A stretch of DNA of 64,000 nt from Parvibaculaceae bacterium. GTDB lineage: Bacteria > Pseudomonadota > Alphaproteobacteria > Parvibaculales > Parvibaculaceae. Under the pieces are notes generated by a model. It was not told where the DNA came from, did no database searches, and saw only the letters and a list, made by a program, of their open reading frames with translations. Each line of letters begins with the position of its first letter. Positions within the stretch are counted from its first letter, which is position 1. Where the stretch lies: contig JARGNZ010000008.1 in NCBI GenBank assembly GCA_029209985.1, positions 67,054-131,053 on the forward strand, written 5' to 3'. Position numbers and translations under genes: made by a program. Of the stretch, positions 37,390 to 46,503 are shown piece by piece.

Positions 37390-37944
37390 TCAATAACGAC
37401 GCTCTAAGTTTTCCTGAAAAAAGTTTTCCACTTGGGCAAATTGCTTCGCCAAAGGTGAAGCCTGTTCAGCAACCACAGGCGTCTGGTTCACCAACATCTG
37501 CTCAAGACGCTCAATCCGGTCATAAATAGAGTGCGAGCGGGCAACCATATCTTTTAGCGCTTCTGGCAAATCCTCAGCCCCCTCAACGGGCTTAGCACGA
37601 GAAATCTCTTTGCCCCCCAAGCGGTACTTATTTTGAGCAGCGTCCGCCGCGCTCATTTCGCCCTCTGCCACAGCCTTTTGCACCAGCAACCAAGCGGCCA
37701 CCTGCATGAGACGTGTCGTCAAACGCATACTTTCAGCCGCATAAGCAAGGCTGGAATTACGGGGAAGCAATTTCGACTCACTACGTCCAGCCCCATCCAA
37801 ATAAGACGCTGTTTCCTCAACAAGAGACATGCCTTCACGGTACGTACGGCTAAACAACTCACTTGATGCAAAATCACTTGTAAAGGCCCGCACTTCCGCA
37901 CCTTCAACATTACCTTCACCAGAAACTGTACGATCCTCAGACAT
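37390..37944 (-). CDS. DUF1465 family protein
   Basis: The 184-aa soluble protein is mostly helical, with FTSDFASSELFSRTYREGMS, LVEETASYLDGAGR and the central MRLTTRLMQVAAWLLVQKAV. DUF1465 is found almost only in alphaproteobacteria, and members include regulators with cell-cycle-linked expression. No enzymatic motif is visible. GAGGAG sits 8 bases before the ATG. It converges on rpmE. Confidence 0.85.
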   Translation of the reverse strand: MSEDRTVSGEGNVEGAEVRAFTSDFASSELFSRTYREGMSLVEETASYLDGAGRSESKLLPRNSSLAYAAESMRLTTRLMQVAAWLLVQKAVAEGEMSAADAAQNKYRLGGKEISRAKPVEGAEDLPEALKDMVARSHSIYDRIERLEQMLVNQTPVVAEQASPLAKQFAQVENFFQENLERRY

Positions 37945-38217
37945 AATTCACTGCTCCTCAAACTCAATTCAACCAGAGCGTCACCGACAAAACAGCTTAG
38001 AGGGCTGTCCTGCCCATGTCCCGCATCCGAACACTTTCCCCAAATGTTTCAACATATGTGCCAACCCCTGTTTCCTGCCAGTTTTACCAAAAACCAGCAC
38101 AAAACAGCGCCATTTGACCCAAATCCTTACAGATTGAGGCAAATAGCGATGATGAGAGAAAGGATACGCGCAATTTGGGAAAACCAAACGACGGATAGGA
38201 ATAGGGGCAAGAAAAAC

Positions 38218-38259
38218 TGAGAACAAGCTGAGTTGAGAACAAGCTGAGTTGAGAACAAA
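38218..38259. repeat. Tandem 16-bp repeat, about 2.6 copies
   Basis: The unit TGAGAACAAGCTGAGT occurs twice perfectly (38218-38233 and 38234-38249), and a third partial copy begins at 38250. It lies directly downstream of the terminator of the DUF1192 gene. Confidence 0.9.
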
Positions 38260-38262
38260 AAG

Positions 38263-38285
38263 GAGCCGCGGGCTAACCGCGGCTC
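38263..38285 (-). terminator. Intrinsic terminator for the DUF1192 transcript
   Basis: A 9-bp stem GAGCCGCGG/CCGCGGCTC with a 5-base loop is followed on the minus strand by CTTTTTGTTC. It is more than 200 bases past the DUF1192 stop, leaving a long 3' untranslated tail. Confidence 0.85.
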
Positions 38286-38496
38286 AAGTTCTAACAGGGA
38301 GGCGTCAAACAAAGTGGATAGGAACCACTCAAATCCATAGAATTGGATTACGCTTGACTACAATGGCAGTGTAATACCCAATGAATAGTTAAGGGAAACA
38401 CCAAAATACTCAGAAGATGATATAAATCAGGGCAATTTTTCAGAAGATTCAAATTATGTAGTTGTATCAACTGCTTAATACAAACCTGACACAAAG

Positions 38497-38694
38497 TCAT
38501 TTCTTGAATAATTGTTCAGCAGCACTCAGCGTACCCTCTTTTGAGACGATATCAGCCCGACTTCGTGCAATTTCACCTTCTAACGCTGTGATTCGTGCTT
38601 CGAGCTCACCAACCCCATAAGCACTCAAATCTTCGCTCACAAGCGCCCGCAGCACCTCGCTTTGGTTGCGCTCAACCCATTTATCATCCGCCAT
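38497..38694 (-). CDS. DUF1192 family small protein
   Basis: The 65-aa protein has an N-terminal LRALVSEDLSAYGVGELEAR segment and a coiled-coil region EARITALEGEIARSRADI. DUF1192 is an alphaproteobacterial family of unknown function, typically this short. GAGGA lies 7 bases before the ATG. Together with DUF1465 it forms a conserved neighbourhood near rpmE in the class. Confidence 0.85.
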   Translation of the reverse strand: MADDKWVERNQSEVLRALVSEDLSAYGVGELEARITALEGEIARSRADIVSKEGTLSAAEQLFKK

Positions 38695-38938
38695 TTTACG
38701 TCCTCAACCTTCAGCTATTTTCAAAACCAATGATGCGACCAACAGCCTGGCCCACTGTAGAGATATAGTCTGCTCTCAAAGATAATGAACCAGCCAGCCC
38801 TGAATAACCACGCCCCAAATACATATCCCCGATTTTCCAACGCTTCGCAAAAGGGGCAGCGTTTCCCTTCTGGCGCAGACTTTACCAGTGCCATAGAGTA
38901 TCCCTATTCAAATTCATCTGAGCGATTAAGGAACGACA

Positions 38939-39958
38939 ATGAGCCCATCTCTTGCCCAAAACGCCCCCCTTCCCGAAACAATGGAAGCCATTTCAATTCG
39001 CGAACCGGGCGGCCCGGAAGTTCTGGAGCTGGTCAATATTCCTCTCCCCATTCTCAAAGATCAGGAAATTTTGGTGAAAGTGGCTGCCGCCGCCATCAAT
39101 CGCGGGGACATCATTCAACGTATGGGCTTCTACCCCGCCCCTCCCGGTGCATCCCTCACCCCCGGCCTTGAAGCGGCTGGAACCGTTGTCGCCGTTGGCA
39201 AAGGCGTGACCAAGTGGAGCGCAGGCGATGAAGTCATGGCACTTCTTGCAGGTGGCGGATATGCCCAATATTGCTCAGTACACGAAGATCATGCCCTCGC
39301 CATTCCAAAAAACTTCTCCATGGAAGAAGCAGGCGCCACACCAGAATCCATTTTCACGGTGTGGACCAATGTATTTGAAGACGCAGCCCTTAAAGCCGGC
39401 GAAACGCTTTTGATCCACGGCGGCACCAGTGGCATTGGCTCCATGGCCATTCAAATGGCCAAAGTTTTCGGAGCAACGGTGTATGCTACAGCCGGCTCGG
39501 AAGAAAAATGCAAAGCATGTGAAGCTTTTGGGGCCGATCGCGCCATCAATTACAAAGAGGAAGACTTCGTGCTGGTCACCAAAGACCTCACTGACAATGT
39601 CGGGGCCGATGTCATTTTCGATATGGTGGGCGGAGACTACATTCAACGCAACATCACCACCGCCGCACGGCGCGGGCGCATCGTCAACATCGCCTACCAA
39701 AGCGGCTCGGTGGCAGAGGTCAACTTCTTACCCATCATGCTCAAACGGTTGGTAATGACCGGCTCCACGCTCCGCGCCCGCTCCATTGATGAAAAAACAG
39801 CCCTGACCCAAGCCATTACACGCGAAGTCATGCCCCACCTCACCAGCGGCGCTCTTAAACCCATCGTGCACAAAACCTTCCCTTTAAGCCAAGCCGCAGA
39901 CGCTCAAATCCTTATGGAAAGCAGCGCCCATATCGGGAAAATCGTACTCATTCCCTAA
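38939..39958 (+). CDS. NAD(P)H-quinone oxidoreductase, PIG3 type
   Basis: This zinc-free medium-chain reductase (339 aa) has METMEAISIREPGGPEVLEL-like opening residues, the block INRGDIIQRMGFYPAPPGAS, PGLEAAGTVVAVGKGV, and the nucleotide loop LLIHGGTSGIGSMAIQMAK with YATAGSEEKCKACEAFGAD. It reduces quinones or other enones with NADPH. AAGGA lies 8 bases before the ATG. It has its own terminator and reads divergently from the DUF1192 gene. Confidence 0.9.
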   Translation: MSPSLAQNAPLPETMEAISIREPGGPEVLELVNIPLPILKDQEILVKVAAAAINRGDIIQRMGFYPAPPGASLTPGLEAAGTVVAVGKGVTKWSAGDEVMALLAGGGYAQYCSVHEDHALAIPKNFSMEEAGATPESIFTVWTNVFEDAALKAGETLLIHGGTSGIGSMAIQMAKVFGATVYATAGSEEKCKACEAFGADRAINYKEEDFVLVTKDLTDNVGADVIFDMVGGDYIQRNITTAARRGRIVNIAYQSGSVAEVNFLPIMLKRLVMTGSTLRARSIDEKTALTQAITREVMPHLTSGALKPIVHKTFPLSQAADAQILMESSAHIGKIVLIP

Positions 39959-39983
39959 AAGGCACTTGCCTCATGCGCACGTG

Positions 39984-40016
39984 AAAGGCGGGACCTGCAC
40001 ATCAGGTGCCGCCTTT
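39984..40016 (+). terminator. Intrinsic terminator after the quinone oxidoreductase
   Basis: The outer stem AAAGGCGG/CCGCCTTT encloses an inner stem ACCTG/CAGGT, followed by TTGTG after the last T. It lies 26 bases past the stop. Confidence 0.88.
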
Positions 40017-40170
40017 TGTGCGAAACACCGAAAAAAAGCCGCAGAAATCAGGGGAAAAACGAAAACTCTTTTCATCCCCCTCCAGACCGCTTATACATAA
40101 AGCAATCCCTATTTGTTTCCGAAGTTACGAAGAGTCCCCCGCTAAAACCGGGTGGGTCAAAGGAGAAGAA

Positions 40171-40932
40171 ATGTCTCGGCCTCTTATGCCAAAGGCAACT
40201 GCCGTATGGCTTGTTGACAATACATCACTGACATTCGACCAAGTCGCAGAATTCTGCGGCCTTCATGTGCTCGAAATCAAAGGCATCGCTGACGGTGATG
40301 TCGCCCAAGGGATCAAAGGTATGGACCCAGTTTCCAACGGTCAATTGAACCGTCAAGAAATTGAGCGCTGCCAACAAGACCCCCGTGCGCGGTTGGTGTA
40401 TCTAAAACCTAAACACGACGTGCCAGAGCAAAAGCCTCGTAAGGGACCCCGCTACACGCCCCTTTCACGTCGCCAAGATCGTCCGGATGCAACAGCATGG
40501 TTGCTGCGTAATCACCCAGAGCTAACAGACGCGCAAGTGGGTAAATTGGTAGGCACCACCAAACCAACGATCCAATCTATTCGCGATCGCTCCCATTGGA
40601 ACAGCTCCAACATTAAACCAGTTGATCCCGTCACCTTGAGCCTTTGCTCACAGGTTGAATTGGATGCGGCTGTGCAAAAAGCTGCCAATCGCATCGCTAA
40701 GGAACGCAAGAAAGCCGGTTTGCCACCATTGGAACAAACCAACACCTTGCGCCCTGCTGAGGAAACAACAGGCTACGCAGCGATTGCTGGATCAACAGTA
40801 AATGAAGAGAACAGCGACGATCCTTTCTCTAATCTGCAAGCCGCCCCTGAAAAGGAAGAAGAGCAAGAATATGATGCCGCTTCTGTCTTCTCCAATCTGC
40901 AGGGCAGCGCCGAAGACGACGACAACGCCTAA
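40171..40932 (+). CDS. trcR: DUF1013 transcription regulator TrcR
   Basis: The ATG at 40171 has AAGGAG 6 bases upstream, giving 253 aa. An extension further 5' is not conserved. The N-terminal two-thirds (MSRPLMPKATAVWLVDNTSL, AEFCGLHVLEIKGIADGDVAQ, DATAWLLRNHPELTDAQVGK) contains two helix-turn-helix-like units (FDQVAEFCGLHVLEI and DAQVGKLVGTTKPTIQSI). In Caulobacter the DUF1013 protein TrcR travels with RNA polymerase and supports cell-cycle promoters. The C-terminal 60 residues are acidic and variable. It ends at a strong bidirectional terminator. Confidence 0.9.
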   Translation: MSRPLMPKATAVWLVDNTSLTFDQVAEFCGLHVLEIKGIADGDVAQGIKGMDPVSNGQLNRQEIERCQQDPRARLVYLKPKHDVPEQKPRKGPRYTPLSRRQDRPDATAWLLRNHPELTDAQVGKLVGTTKPTIQSIRDRSHWNSSNIKPVDPVTLSLCSQVELDAAVQKAANRIAKERKKAGLPPLEQTNTLRPAEETTGYAAIAGSTVNEENSDDPFSNLQAAPEKEEEQEYDAASVFSNLQGSAEDDDNA

Positions 40933-40962
40933 GTTAAGCGTTTGACGTCAGACAGAATGTAT

Positions 40963-40991
40963 AAAGGGGCGCTGTAATACAGCGCCCCTTT
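40963..40991. terminator. Bidirectional terminator between trcR and the acyl-CoA synthetase
   Basis: A perfect 13-bp stem AAAGGGGCGCTGT/ACAGCGCCCCTTT has a 3-base loop and A/T runs on both sides. It lies between convergent genes, 30 bases past one stop and 25 past the other. Confidence 0.93.
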
Positions 40992-41016
40992 TGCATCCAT
41001 CATCCGCCCGATCGAC

Positions 41017-42909
41017 CTACCCACGCCCGATCGACTGGAGCGCCAACGCAATCTCAGATAAAATTTCTGGATCATCAATGGTTGCAGGCATATTCCATGC
41101 TTCCGCATCCGCAATTTTTCGCATTGTCCCACGCAATACTTTACCAGACCGGGTTTTCGGCAAGCGCTGCACCACAAGCGCCTGCTTAAAGGCCGCAACA
41201 GGGCCGATCTGATCGCGGACCATCGACACAACTTCTAACTCAAGCTCGCTCTCCACCCGCTCAACACCTGAATTGAGCACGAGAAATCCCAAAGGCACTT
41301 GGCCTTTCAAGGGGTCTGCAATGCCAATGACCGCACATTCAGCCACGTCGGGATGTGCAGAAAGAACCTCTTCCATTGCCCCCGTCGAAAGGCGGTGTCC
41401 CGCAACATTAATAATATCATCCGTACGCGCCATAATATAAAGATAGCCATCTTCATCCTTATATCCCGCATCAGCAGTTTTGTAATATCCGGGAAATTCG
41501 GCCAAATAGGCATCGTGGAATTTTTGGTCATTTTGCCAAAGAGTCGGCAAGCATCCTGGCGGCAACGGAAGCTTCACAACAACGGCCCCACTTTCACCCG
41601 CGCCCACCGGATGCGCCCCATCATCAACAATCTCTACTTGATACCCCGGCATCGCGACACAGGGCGATCCATATTTTACAGGTAAACGCTCCAAGCCCAT
41701 CGGATTGGCCGCAATTGCCCACCCCGTTTCGGTCTGCCACCAATGGTCAATCACAGGCACCTTCAAAGCATTTTCCGCCCACTTAATCGTATCAGTATCC
41801 GCCCGCTCCCCCGCGAGGAAAAGCGTCTGGAGAGAAGACAAGTCATACTTCGCCATCAGCAACGCATCTGGGTCTTCCTTTTTGATCGCCCGAAAGGCAG
41901 TCGGCGCCGTAAACAACGCCTTTACTTTGTGCTCTTCAATGACGCGCCAGAATGTGCCTGCATCCGGCGTACCCACCGGCTTACCTTCAAACAACACGGT
42001 CGTGCACCGCTGCAGCAATGGGGCATAAACAATATAGGAATGGCCCACAACCCACCCCACATCTGACGCGGCCCAGTACACATCACCGGGGTCCATGTCA
42101 TAAATGTTTTTCATAGACCATTTAAGCGCCACCATGTGTCCGCCATTGTCCCGAACAACCCCTTTCGGCTGGCCTGTCGTGCCAGACGTATAAAGAATAT
42201 AAAGAGGATCCTCGGCCAACACTGGCACACAGTCTGCGCGCGCGTCCCCAACCGCCAACAGCTCTTCAGCCCAGTCAAAATCGCGACCTTCTTGCAGGGT
42301 GGCTTTTTGCTGAGGGCGCTGCAGCACCACACAGCTTTCTGGTTTATGGCTCGCCAACTCAAGGGCGGCATCCATAAGCGGCTTATACGCCACCACTCGA
42401 TTAGGCTCAATTCCGCACGAGGCCAGCACCATTACTTTAGGTTTTGCATCATCAATCCGCGTCGCCAATTCCTGTGCCGCAAAACCACCAAAGACAACCG
42501 AGTGGATCGCCCCAATGCGGGCACAGGCCAACATGGCAATCGCAGCCTCGCTAATCATGGGCATATACAAAATAACCCGGTCGCCCTTGTCCACACCGCG
42601 CCGTTGCAACACAGCAGCAAAGTGCGAAACAGCCTCAAGCAATTCAGCGTAGCTCATCTGCATTTGTGTATTGGTCACAGGAGAATCGTAAATCAAAGCG
42701 GTTTGTGCCCCATGCCCGCTCAGCACATGACGATCAACGGCATTGAAGCAGGTGTTGCACTGCGCTCCGGCAAACCAGCGTGCGCCCCCGCCATTCCATT
42801 CCAAAACGCGATCCCACGGGCTTATCCAGTCGATCTCGGCGGCTGCGTTGGCCCAAAAGCCTTCTGCATCCGCTGTCCACGCATCATAACTATCCTGATA
42901 CAGCCCCAT
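41017..42909 (-). CDS. prpE: Propionyl-CoA synthetase type acyl-CoA ligase
   Basis: This AMP-forming ligase is 630 aa from the ATG at 42907-42909, which has GGAGG 5 bases upstream. Signatures include ILYTSGTTGQPKGVV (P-loop), HWWQTETGWAI, ARTDDIINVAGHRLS and the C-terminal Lys in KTRSGKVLRGTMRKIA, the residue acetylated in Acs/PrpE. The long N-terminal Acs-type domain with WFAGAQCNTCFNAVDRHV is closer to PrpE than to AcsA. Propionate or another short acid is the likely substrate. Convergent with trcR. Confidence 0.88.
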   Translation of the reverse strand: MGLYQDSYDAWTADAEGFWANAAAEIDWISPWDRVLEWNGGGARWFAGAQCNTCFNAVDRHVLSGHGAQTALIYDSPVTNTQMQMSYAELLEAVSHFAAVLQRRGVDKGDRVILYMPMISEAAIAMLACARIGAIHSVVFGGFAAQELATRIDDAKPKVMVLASCGIEPNRVVAYKPLMDAALELASHKPESCVVLQRPQQKATLQEGRDFDWAEELLAVGDARADCVPVLAEDPLYILYTSGTTGQPKGVVRDNGGHMVALKWSMKNIYDMDPGDVYWAASDVGWVVGHSYIVYAPLLQRCTTVLFEGKPVGTPDAGTFWRVIEEHKVKALFTAPTAFRAIKKEDPDALLMAKYDLSSLQTLFLAGERADTDTIKWAENALKVPVIDHWWQTETGWAIAANPMGLERLPVKYGSPCVAMPGYQVEIVDDGAHPVGAGESGAVVVKLPLPPGCLPTLWQNDQKFHDAYLAEFPGYYKTADAGYKDEDGYLYIMARTDDIINVAGHRLSTGAMEEVLSAHPDVAECAVIGIADPLKGQVPLGFLVLNSGVERVESELELEVVSMVRDQIGPVAAFKQALVVQRLPKTRSGKVLRGTMRKIADAEAWNMPATIDDPEILSEIALALQSIGRG

Positions 42910-43054
42910 CGGGTCCTCCATTTGTTTTCTAAAGCTCTTCGGCTTCATTTGGTGCTAGTTTGCCATTCAAAGGTAGGGCTTGCGAAGCTTTTTTCTACCC
43001 CGACCCCTTTAATATGGACGACGACAGAAACACGCAGGAAGCAGCACCTTATTT

Positions 43055-43816
43055 ATGATCACCGACATTTGGTTTTACGCCGCCGCCATCCCTGCCATTT
43101 TGCTTGTGGGTCTCTCAAAAGGAGGCTTTGCAGGGGGCCTCGGCATCCTAGGGGTGCCACTCATGGCCCTCGTCATCTCCCCCTTGCAATCGGCTGCCAT
43201 CATGCTGCCCATTCTTGTGTTGATGGACGCCATCGGCGTATGGGCTTATCGCAAAAGCTTCGACAAAACCAATCTGCTGATCCTCGTTCCCGGCGCCATT
43301 ATTGGCATCCTCATCGCCACATTCACGGCAAGCTATGTCACCGAATCTTTTGTGCGCTTGCTCATCGGCGGCATCGCCCTCAGCTTCGCCCTCGATCATT
43401 GGATAGGACGGCGGGCACAGGCCGAACCAAAACCACGCAATCGACTAAAAGGAACATTTATGGGAATGGTCGGCGGGTTCACCAGCTTCGTCGCTCATGC
43501 AGGCGGGCCACCCTTCCAGATTTACATGTTGCCGCAAAAGCTTCAAAAGGTCATTTACGCAGGCACCAGTGTGATGTTTTTTGCCAGCATCAACGTCATC
43601 AAACTGCCGCCCTACGCTCTGCTAGGACAATTCAATGCGGAAAATTTGTGGACAGCTTTAGTGCTTGCCCCGCTTGCCCCCATTGGCATGGGGCTGGGCA
43701 TCAAGGCGCTGCATGTCATCCCAGAAAAGCCATTCTATCGCTTAGCCTATATTGTTTTGTTTTTGGTTGGCCTCAAATTATTCTGGGAAGGCCTCACCCC
43801 ATTTTTTACCGCTTAA
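43055..43816 (+). CDS. TauE/SafE family membrane permease
   Basis: The 253-aa protein is almost wholly hydrophobic with seven or eight transmembrane segments. The hallmark LLVGLSKGGFAGGLGILGVP begins near residue 14, and MGMVGGFTSFVAHAGGPPFQIYM starts the second half, the internal repeat of the family. Family members export sulfite, sulfoacetate or other organic anions, but many are uncharacterised. It is divergent from the PrpE-like ligase and convergent with the next small gene. Confidence 0.9.
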   Translation: MITDIWFYAAAIPAILLVGLSKGGFAGGLGILGVPLMALVISPLQSAAIMLPILVLMDAIGVWAYRKSFDKTNLLILVPGAIIGILIATFTASYVTESFVRLLIGGIALSFALDHWIGRRAQAEPKPRNRLKGTFMGMVGGFTSFVAHAGGPPFQIYMLPQKLQKVIYAGTSVMFFASINVIKLPPYALLGQFNAENLWTALVLAPLAPIGMGLGIKALHVIPEKPFYRLAYIVLFLVGLKLFWEGLTPFFTA

Positions 43817-43836
43817 CAAAACGATCTCGTAACAGG

Positions 43837-44109
43837 TTAGCCTGACGTGCCAATACGCGGCTCATCACTTTCCTCTGACGCGGGGCCAAATGAGCGGTCC
43901 AATACATGCGTGGAATCTTCAGCCAATCGAATGGACTGAGACAGCAGCTGCAAAATTTGAATATTGTTTTCCAACACCTGAGCTGCTTCATGCCGGTTAT
44001 CACCGATAATTCGGTCACAACGTTTAATAATATCTGCCCGAATAACGGTCAGAATATCTTCCAACTTAAAGCCATTTGCATTGGCCTGAGACGCAAGAAA
44101 GTGGGTCAT
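43837..44109 (-). CDS. Small helical protein of unknown function
   Basis: I do not recognise this 90-aa product. It is soluble and helical, with KLEDILTVIRADIIKRCDRII followed by QVLENNIQILQLLSQSIRLAE and a disordered acidic C-terminus. AGGAGAGG is 5 bases before the ATG, a strong sign that it is translated. It converges on the TauE gene with 20 bases between the stops. Nothing in the context indicates its job. Confidence 0.7.
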   Translation of the reverse strand: MTHFLASQANANGFKLEDILTVIRADIIKRCDRIIGDNRHEAAQVLENNIQILQLLSQSIRLAEDSTHVLDRSFGPASEESDEPRIGTSG

Positions 44110-44302
44110 AACCCTCTCCTAAGCTAAACATTTCCAAAAGTTGAACCAAAAGAGTGGCATAGACCCCTTAACAAACTCTTCGAAACTTGTCGGTTGTTAA
44201 TAGGTTGTTTAGCGTGGTCACCGTAAGGGCCGCCAAAGAATCGGCCTAAATGCGGCAGAAACACCACCAAACGCCGCCTAATAAAGCTTCAGGGAGATCA
44301 AA

Positions 44303-45937
44303 ATGGACGGCACCCACATCTACGAGCAAGGCCTCGACAAAAACACGGCCAATCATCAGGCCCTTTCCCCCTTGTCCTTCCTCAAACGCACAGCCAGCAT
44401 TTACCCGAATAAATGCGCCGTTATTCACGGCGACCTCCGCCGCTCCTACAGCCAGTTTTATGAGCGCTGTCTGAAACTCGCCTCCGCCCTGAATGCACGC
44501 GCCATCGGTAAAGGCGACACGGTCGCCGTCATCGCCCCCAATGTACCCGAAATGTTGGAGTTACATTACGGCGTGCCAATGCTGGGTGCGGTCATTAATA
44601 CAATCAACATCCGTTTAGATGCAGCCGCCATCGCGTTCATTTTAGATCACGGGGAAGCCAAAGTTCTAATGGTTGACCGGGAGTTCTCCCAACTGGCCCA
44701 TGAGGCTGTGCAACTGGCAAAGGCCAACCCAATCATCATCGACATCGACGACCCAGAGTTTGATGGCCCCGGCGAGCTGATCGGCGAAATGGATTATGAA
44801 GCCTTCATCAAAGACGGCGATCCGGCTTTTCAGTGGTCCCTCCCCGCAGATGAATGGGACGCCATTGCGCTCAACTACACATCGGGCACAACAGGCAACC
44901 CCAAAGGCGTCGTCTACCACCACCGAGGGGCCTATCTGCTCGCCATGGGCAACATCATCACCGCCCAAATGGACAAATCATCCAACTACCTTTGGACCGT
45001 CCCCATGTTCCATTGCAACGGCTGGATTTTCACATGGTCGATGAGCGTCGTCGGCGGCACCCATGTGTGCCTGCGTAAAGTCACAGCCCCCAATATCTAC
45101 GCGACCATCAACGAGCATAAGGTCACTCATATGGGGGGCGCCCCCACCGTGATGGGTTTCCTCATCAATGCCGAGCCAGCAGACAAAAAACCTCTTCCCA
45201 ACACCGTGCACTTTTTTGCAGCAGCAGCTCCCCCACCAGCCGCAACCATTCAGGCATTGGAAGAAGAAGGCTTCAACGTGATCCACGTCTACGGCCTGAC
45301 CGAAACATATGGCCCGGCGGTCGTTAACGCATGGCATGACGAATGGGATGAGCTGCCCCCCGCCGAACGTGCCCAAGTTAAAGCCCGCCAAGGTGTCAGC
45401 TACCCAGTGCTCGAAGAGCTCAGCGTCATCGACCCTGAAACCATGGAACCCGTACCCCAAGACGGCGAGACCATTGGCGAAGTCATGTTCAGAGGCAATG
45501 TGGTCATGCGCGGCTATCTCAAAAACCCAACCGCCACACAAGAAGCGTTTGAGGGGGGCTGGTTCCATTCTGGCGACTTAGGTGTTTGGCATGACGACCA
45601 ATATGTGCAGCTCAAAGACCGCTCAAAAGACATCATCATTTCCGGCGGTGAAAACATCTCCTCTATTGAAGTAGAAGACACGCTCTACAAACACCCTGCC
45701 GTATTGGAAGCCGCTGTTGTTGCAGCTCCAGACGAAAAATGGGGGGAAACACCGTGCGCATTTCTCACTTTAAAGAAAGGCGCACCCGCATTGACCAAAG
45801 AAGATGTGATTGCATACTGCCGCGAGAATTTGGCGCACTTTAAGTGCCCCACAAAAGTGGTCTTTACAGACCTACCTAAAACCTCCACCGGCAAGGTTCA
45901 AAAGTTCAAGCTACGGACCATGGCAAAGGATGTTTGA
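44303..45937 (+). CDS. Acyl-CoA synthetase (AMP-forming)
   Basis: The 544-aa ligase carries LNYTSGTTGNPKGVVYHHRGA, the acyl-pocket region TVPMFHCNGWIFTWSM, VIHVYGLTETYGPAV, GWFHSGDLG, DRSKDIIISGGENISSIEVE and the C-terminal catalytic Lys in PKTSTGKVQKFKLR. The length and the FHCNGW block are those of medium-chain FadD-like ligases, a group that includes DmdB, the methylmercaptopropionate-CoA ligase of marine bacteria. Substrate cannot be decided from sequence alone. GGGAGA lies before the ATG. Confidence 0.88.
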   Translation: MDGTHIYEQGLDKNTANHQALSPLSFLKRTASIYPNKCAVIHGDLRRSYSQFYERCLKLASALNARAIGKGDTVAVIAPNVPEMLELHYGVPMLGAVINTINIRLDAAAIAFILDHGEAKVLMVDREFSQLAHEAVQLAKANPIIIDIDDPEFDGPGELIGEMDYEAFIKDGDPAFQWSLPADEWDAIALNYTSGTTGNPKGVVYHHRGAYLLAMGNIITAQMDKSSNYLWTVPMFHCNGWIFTWSMSVVGGTHVCLRKVTAPNIYATINEHKVTHMGGAPTVMGFLINAEPADKKPLPNTVHFFAAAAPPPAATIQALEEEGFNVIHVYGLTETYGPAVVNAWHDEWDELPPAERAQVKARQGVSYPVLEELSVIDPETMEPVPQDGETIGEVMFRGNVVMRGYLKNPTATQEAFEGGWFHSGDLGVWHDDQYVQLKDRSKDIIISGGENISSIEVEDTLYKHPAVLEAAVVAAPDEKWGETPCAFLTLKKGAPALTKEDVIAYCRENLAHFKCPTKVVFTDLPKTSTGKVQKFKLRTMAKDV

Positions 45938-45983
45938 AGCACCTGCCATAAGTAACAGCGTATTTGGTGCCTAAAATACAAAA

Positions 45984-46009
45984 AGCGTCGGGCCTTCTGG
46001 CCCGACGCT
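45984..46009 (-). terminator. Intrinsic terminator for the minus-strand DUF465 gene
   Basis: An 11-bp stem AGCGTCGGGCC/GGCCCGACGCT has a TTCT loop (AGAA on the minus strand), followed on the minus strand by TTTTGTATTTT. It also lies 46 bases past the acyl-CoA synthetase stop. Confidence 0.92.
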
Positions 46010-46040
46010 GGATATAACGCCTAATAATACGGGGGATACA

Positions 46041-46223
46041 CTAGGCGGCGTCTTCTACCTCGGTCTGCAAACGATCAATTTCGTCTTTAAGACGTAGCTT
46101 GTGCCGCTTGAGTTCTGAAATTTCTAAATCATCACTGCCCGGACTTAAAAGTTCTGCTTCAATACGACCTTTAAGTTCCTCGTGCCGACGCTCAAGTTCG
46201 GCTATATGTGACGTTAGAGCCAT
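46041..46223 (-). CDS. DUF465 (YdcH-like) small coiled-coil protein
   Basis: The 60-aa protein is a single helical hairpin: SHIAELERRHEELKGRIEAE, a short loop, then ISELKRHKLRLKDEIDRLQ. The KxxKLxLKDEI pattern marks DUF465. Function unknown. GGAGG is 7 bases before the ATG. It faces a second DUF465 gene across 280 bases. Confidence 0.88.
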   Translation of the reverse strand: MALTSHIAELERRHEELKGRIEAELLSPGSDDLEISELKRHKLRLKDEIDRLQTEVEDAA

Positions 46224-46503
46224 ACGCTATCCTCCTGTTGAAGTTTCTGCAGTACAACAAAAGTGTGACTCTTCTACAGTGCTTTGTCGACAGTCATTTT
46301 AAGAATAAAACCCATCATTTTTCTAAAATTTTATCCAACTCGATCAAAGCCCACAGGCACACATTTCAAGCCCGAATATAAGTTCGAATAAATGAGAACG
46401 AGGGATCAATATTTCACCCTTCCTATGGCTTCATTGCCCGTCGCGCCCTATGATGGGTACACAGCATGCCCTCCACATACGCCCTATTGGATAACACGCC
46501 CAT

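Larger units (their letters stand above)
37945..38496. other. DUF1192-DUF1465 intergenic region
   Basis: This 552-base stretch holds a tandem repeat (38218-38259), a terminator (38263-38285) and, between 37945 and 38200, the probable DUF1465 promoter. The part 38300-38496 is A/T-rich and shows no gene. Confidence 0.5.

Noticed and set aside
42136-43845. A 569-codon open frame on the plus strand
   Set aside because: It runs antisense to the acyl-CoA synthetase and then out of frame through the TauE gene. The protein is His/Arg-rich with no family, a shadow of real genes.
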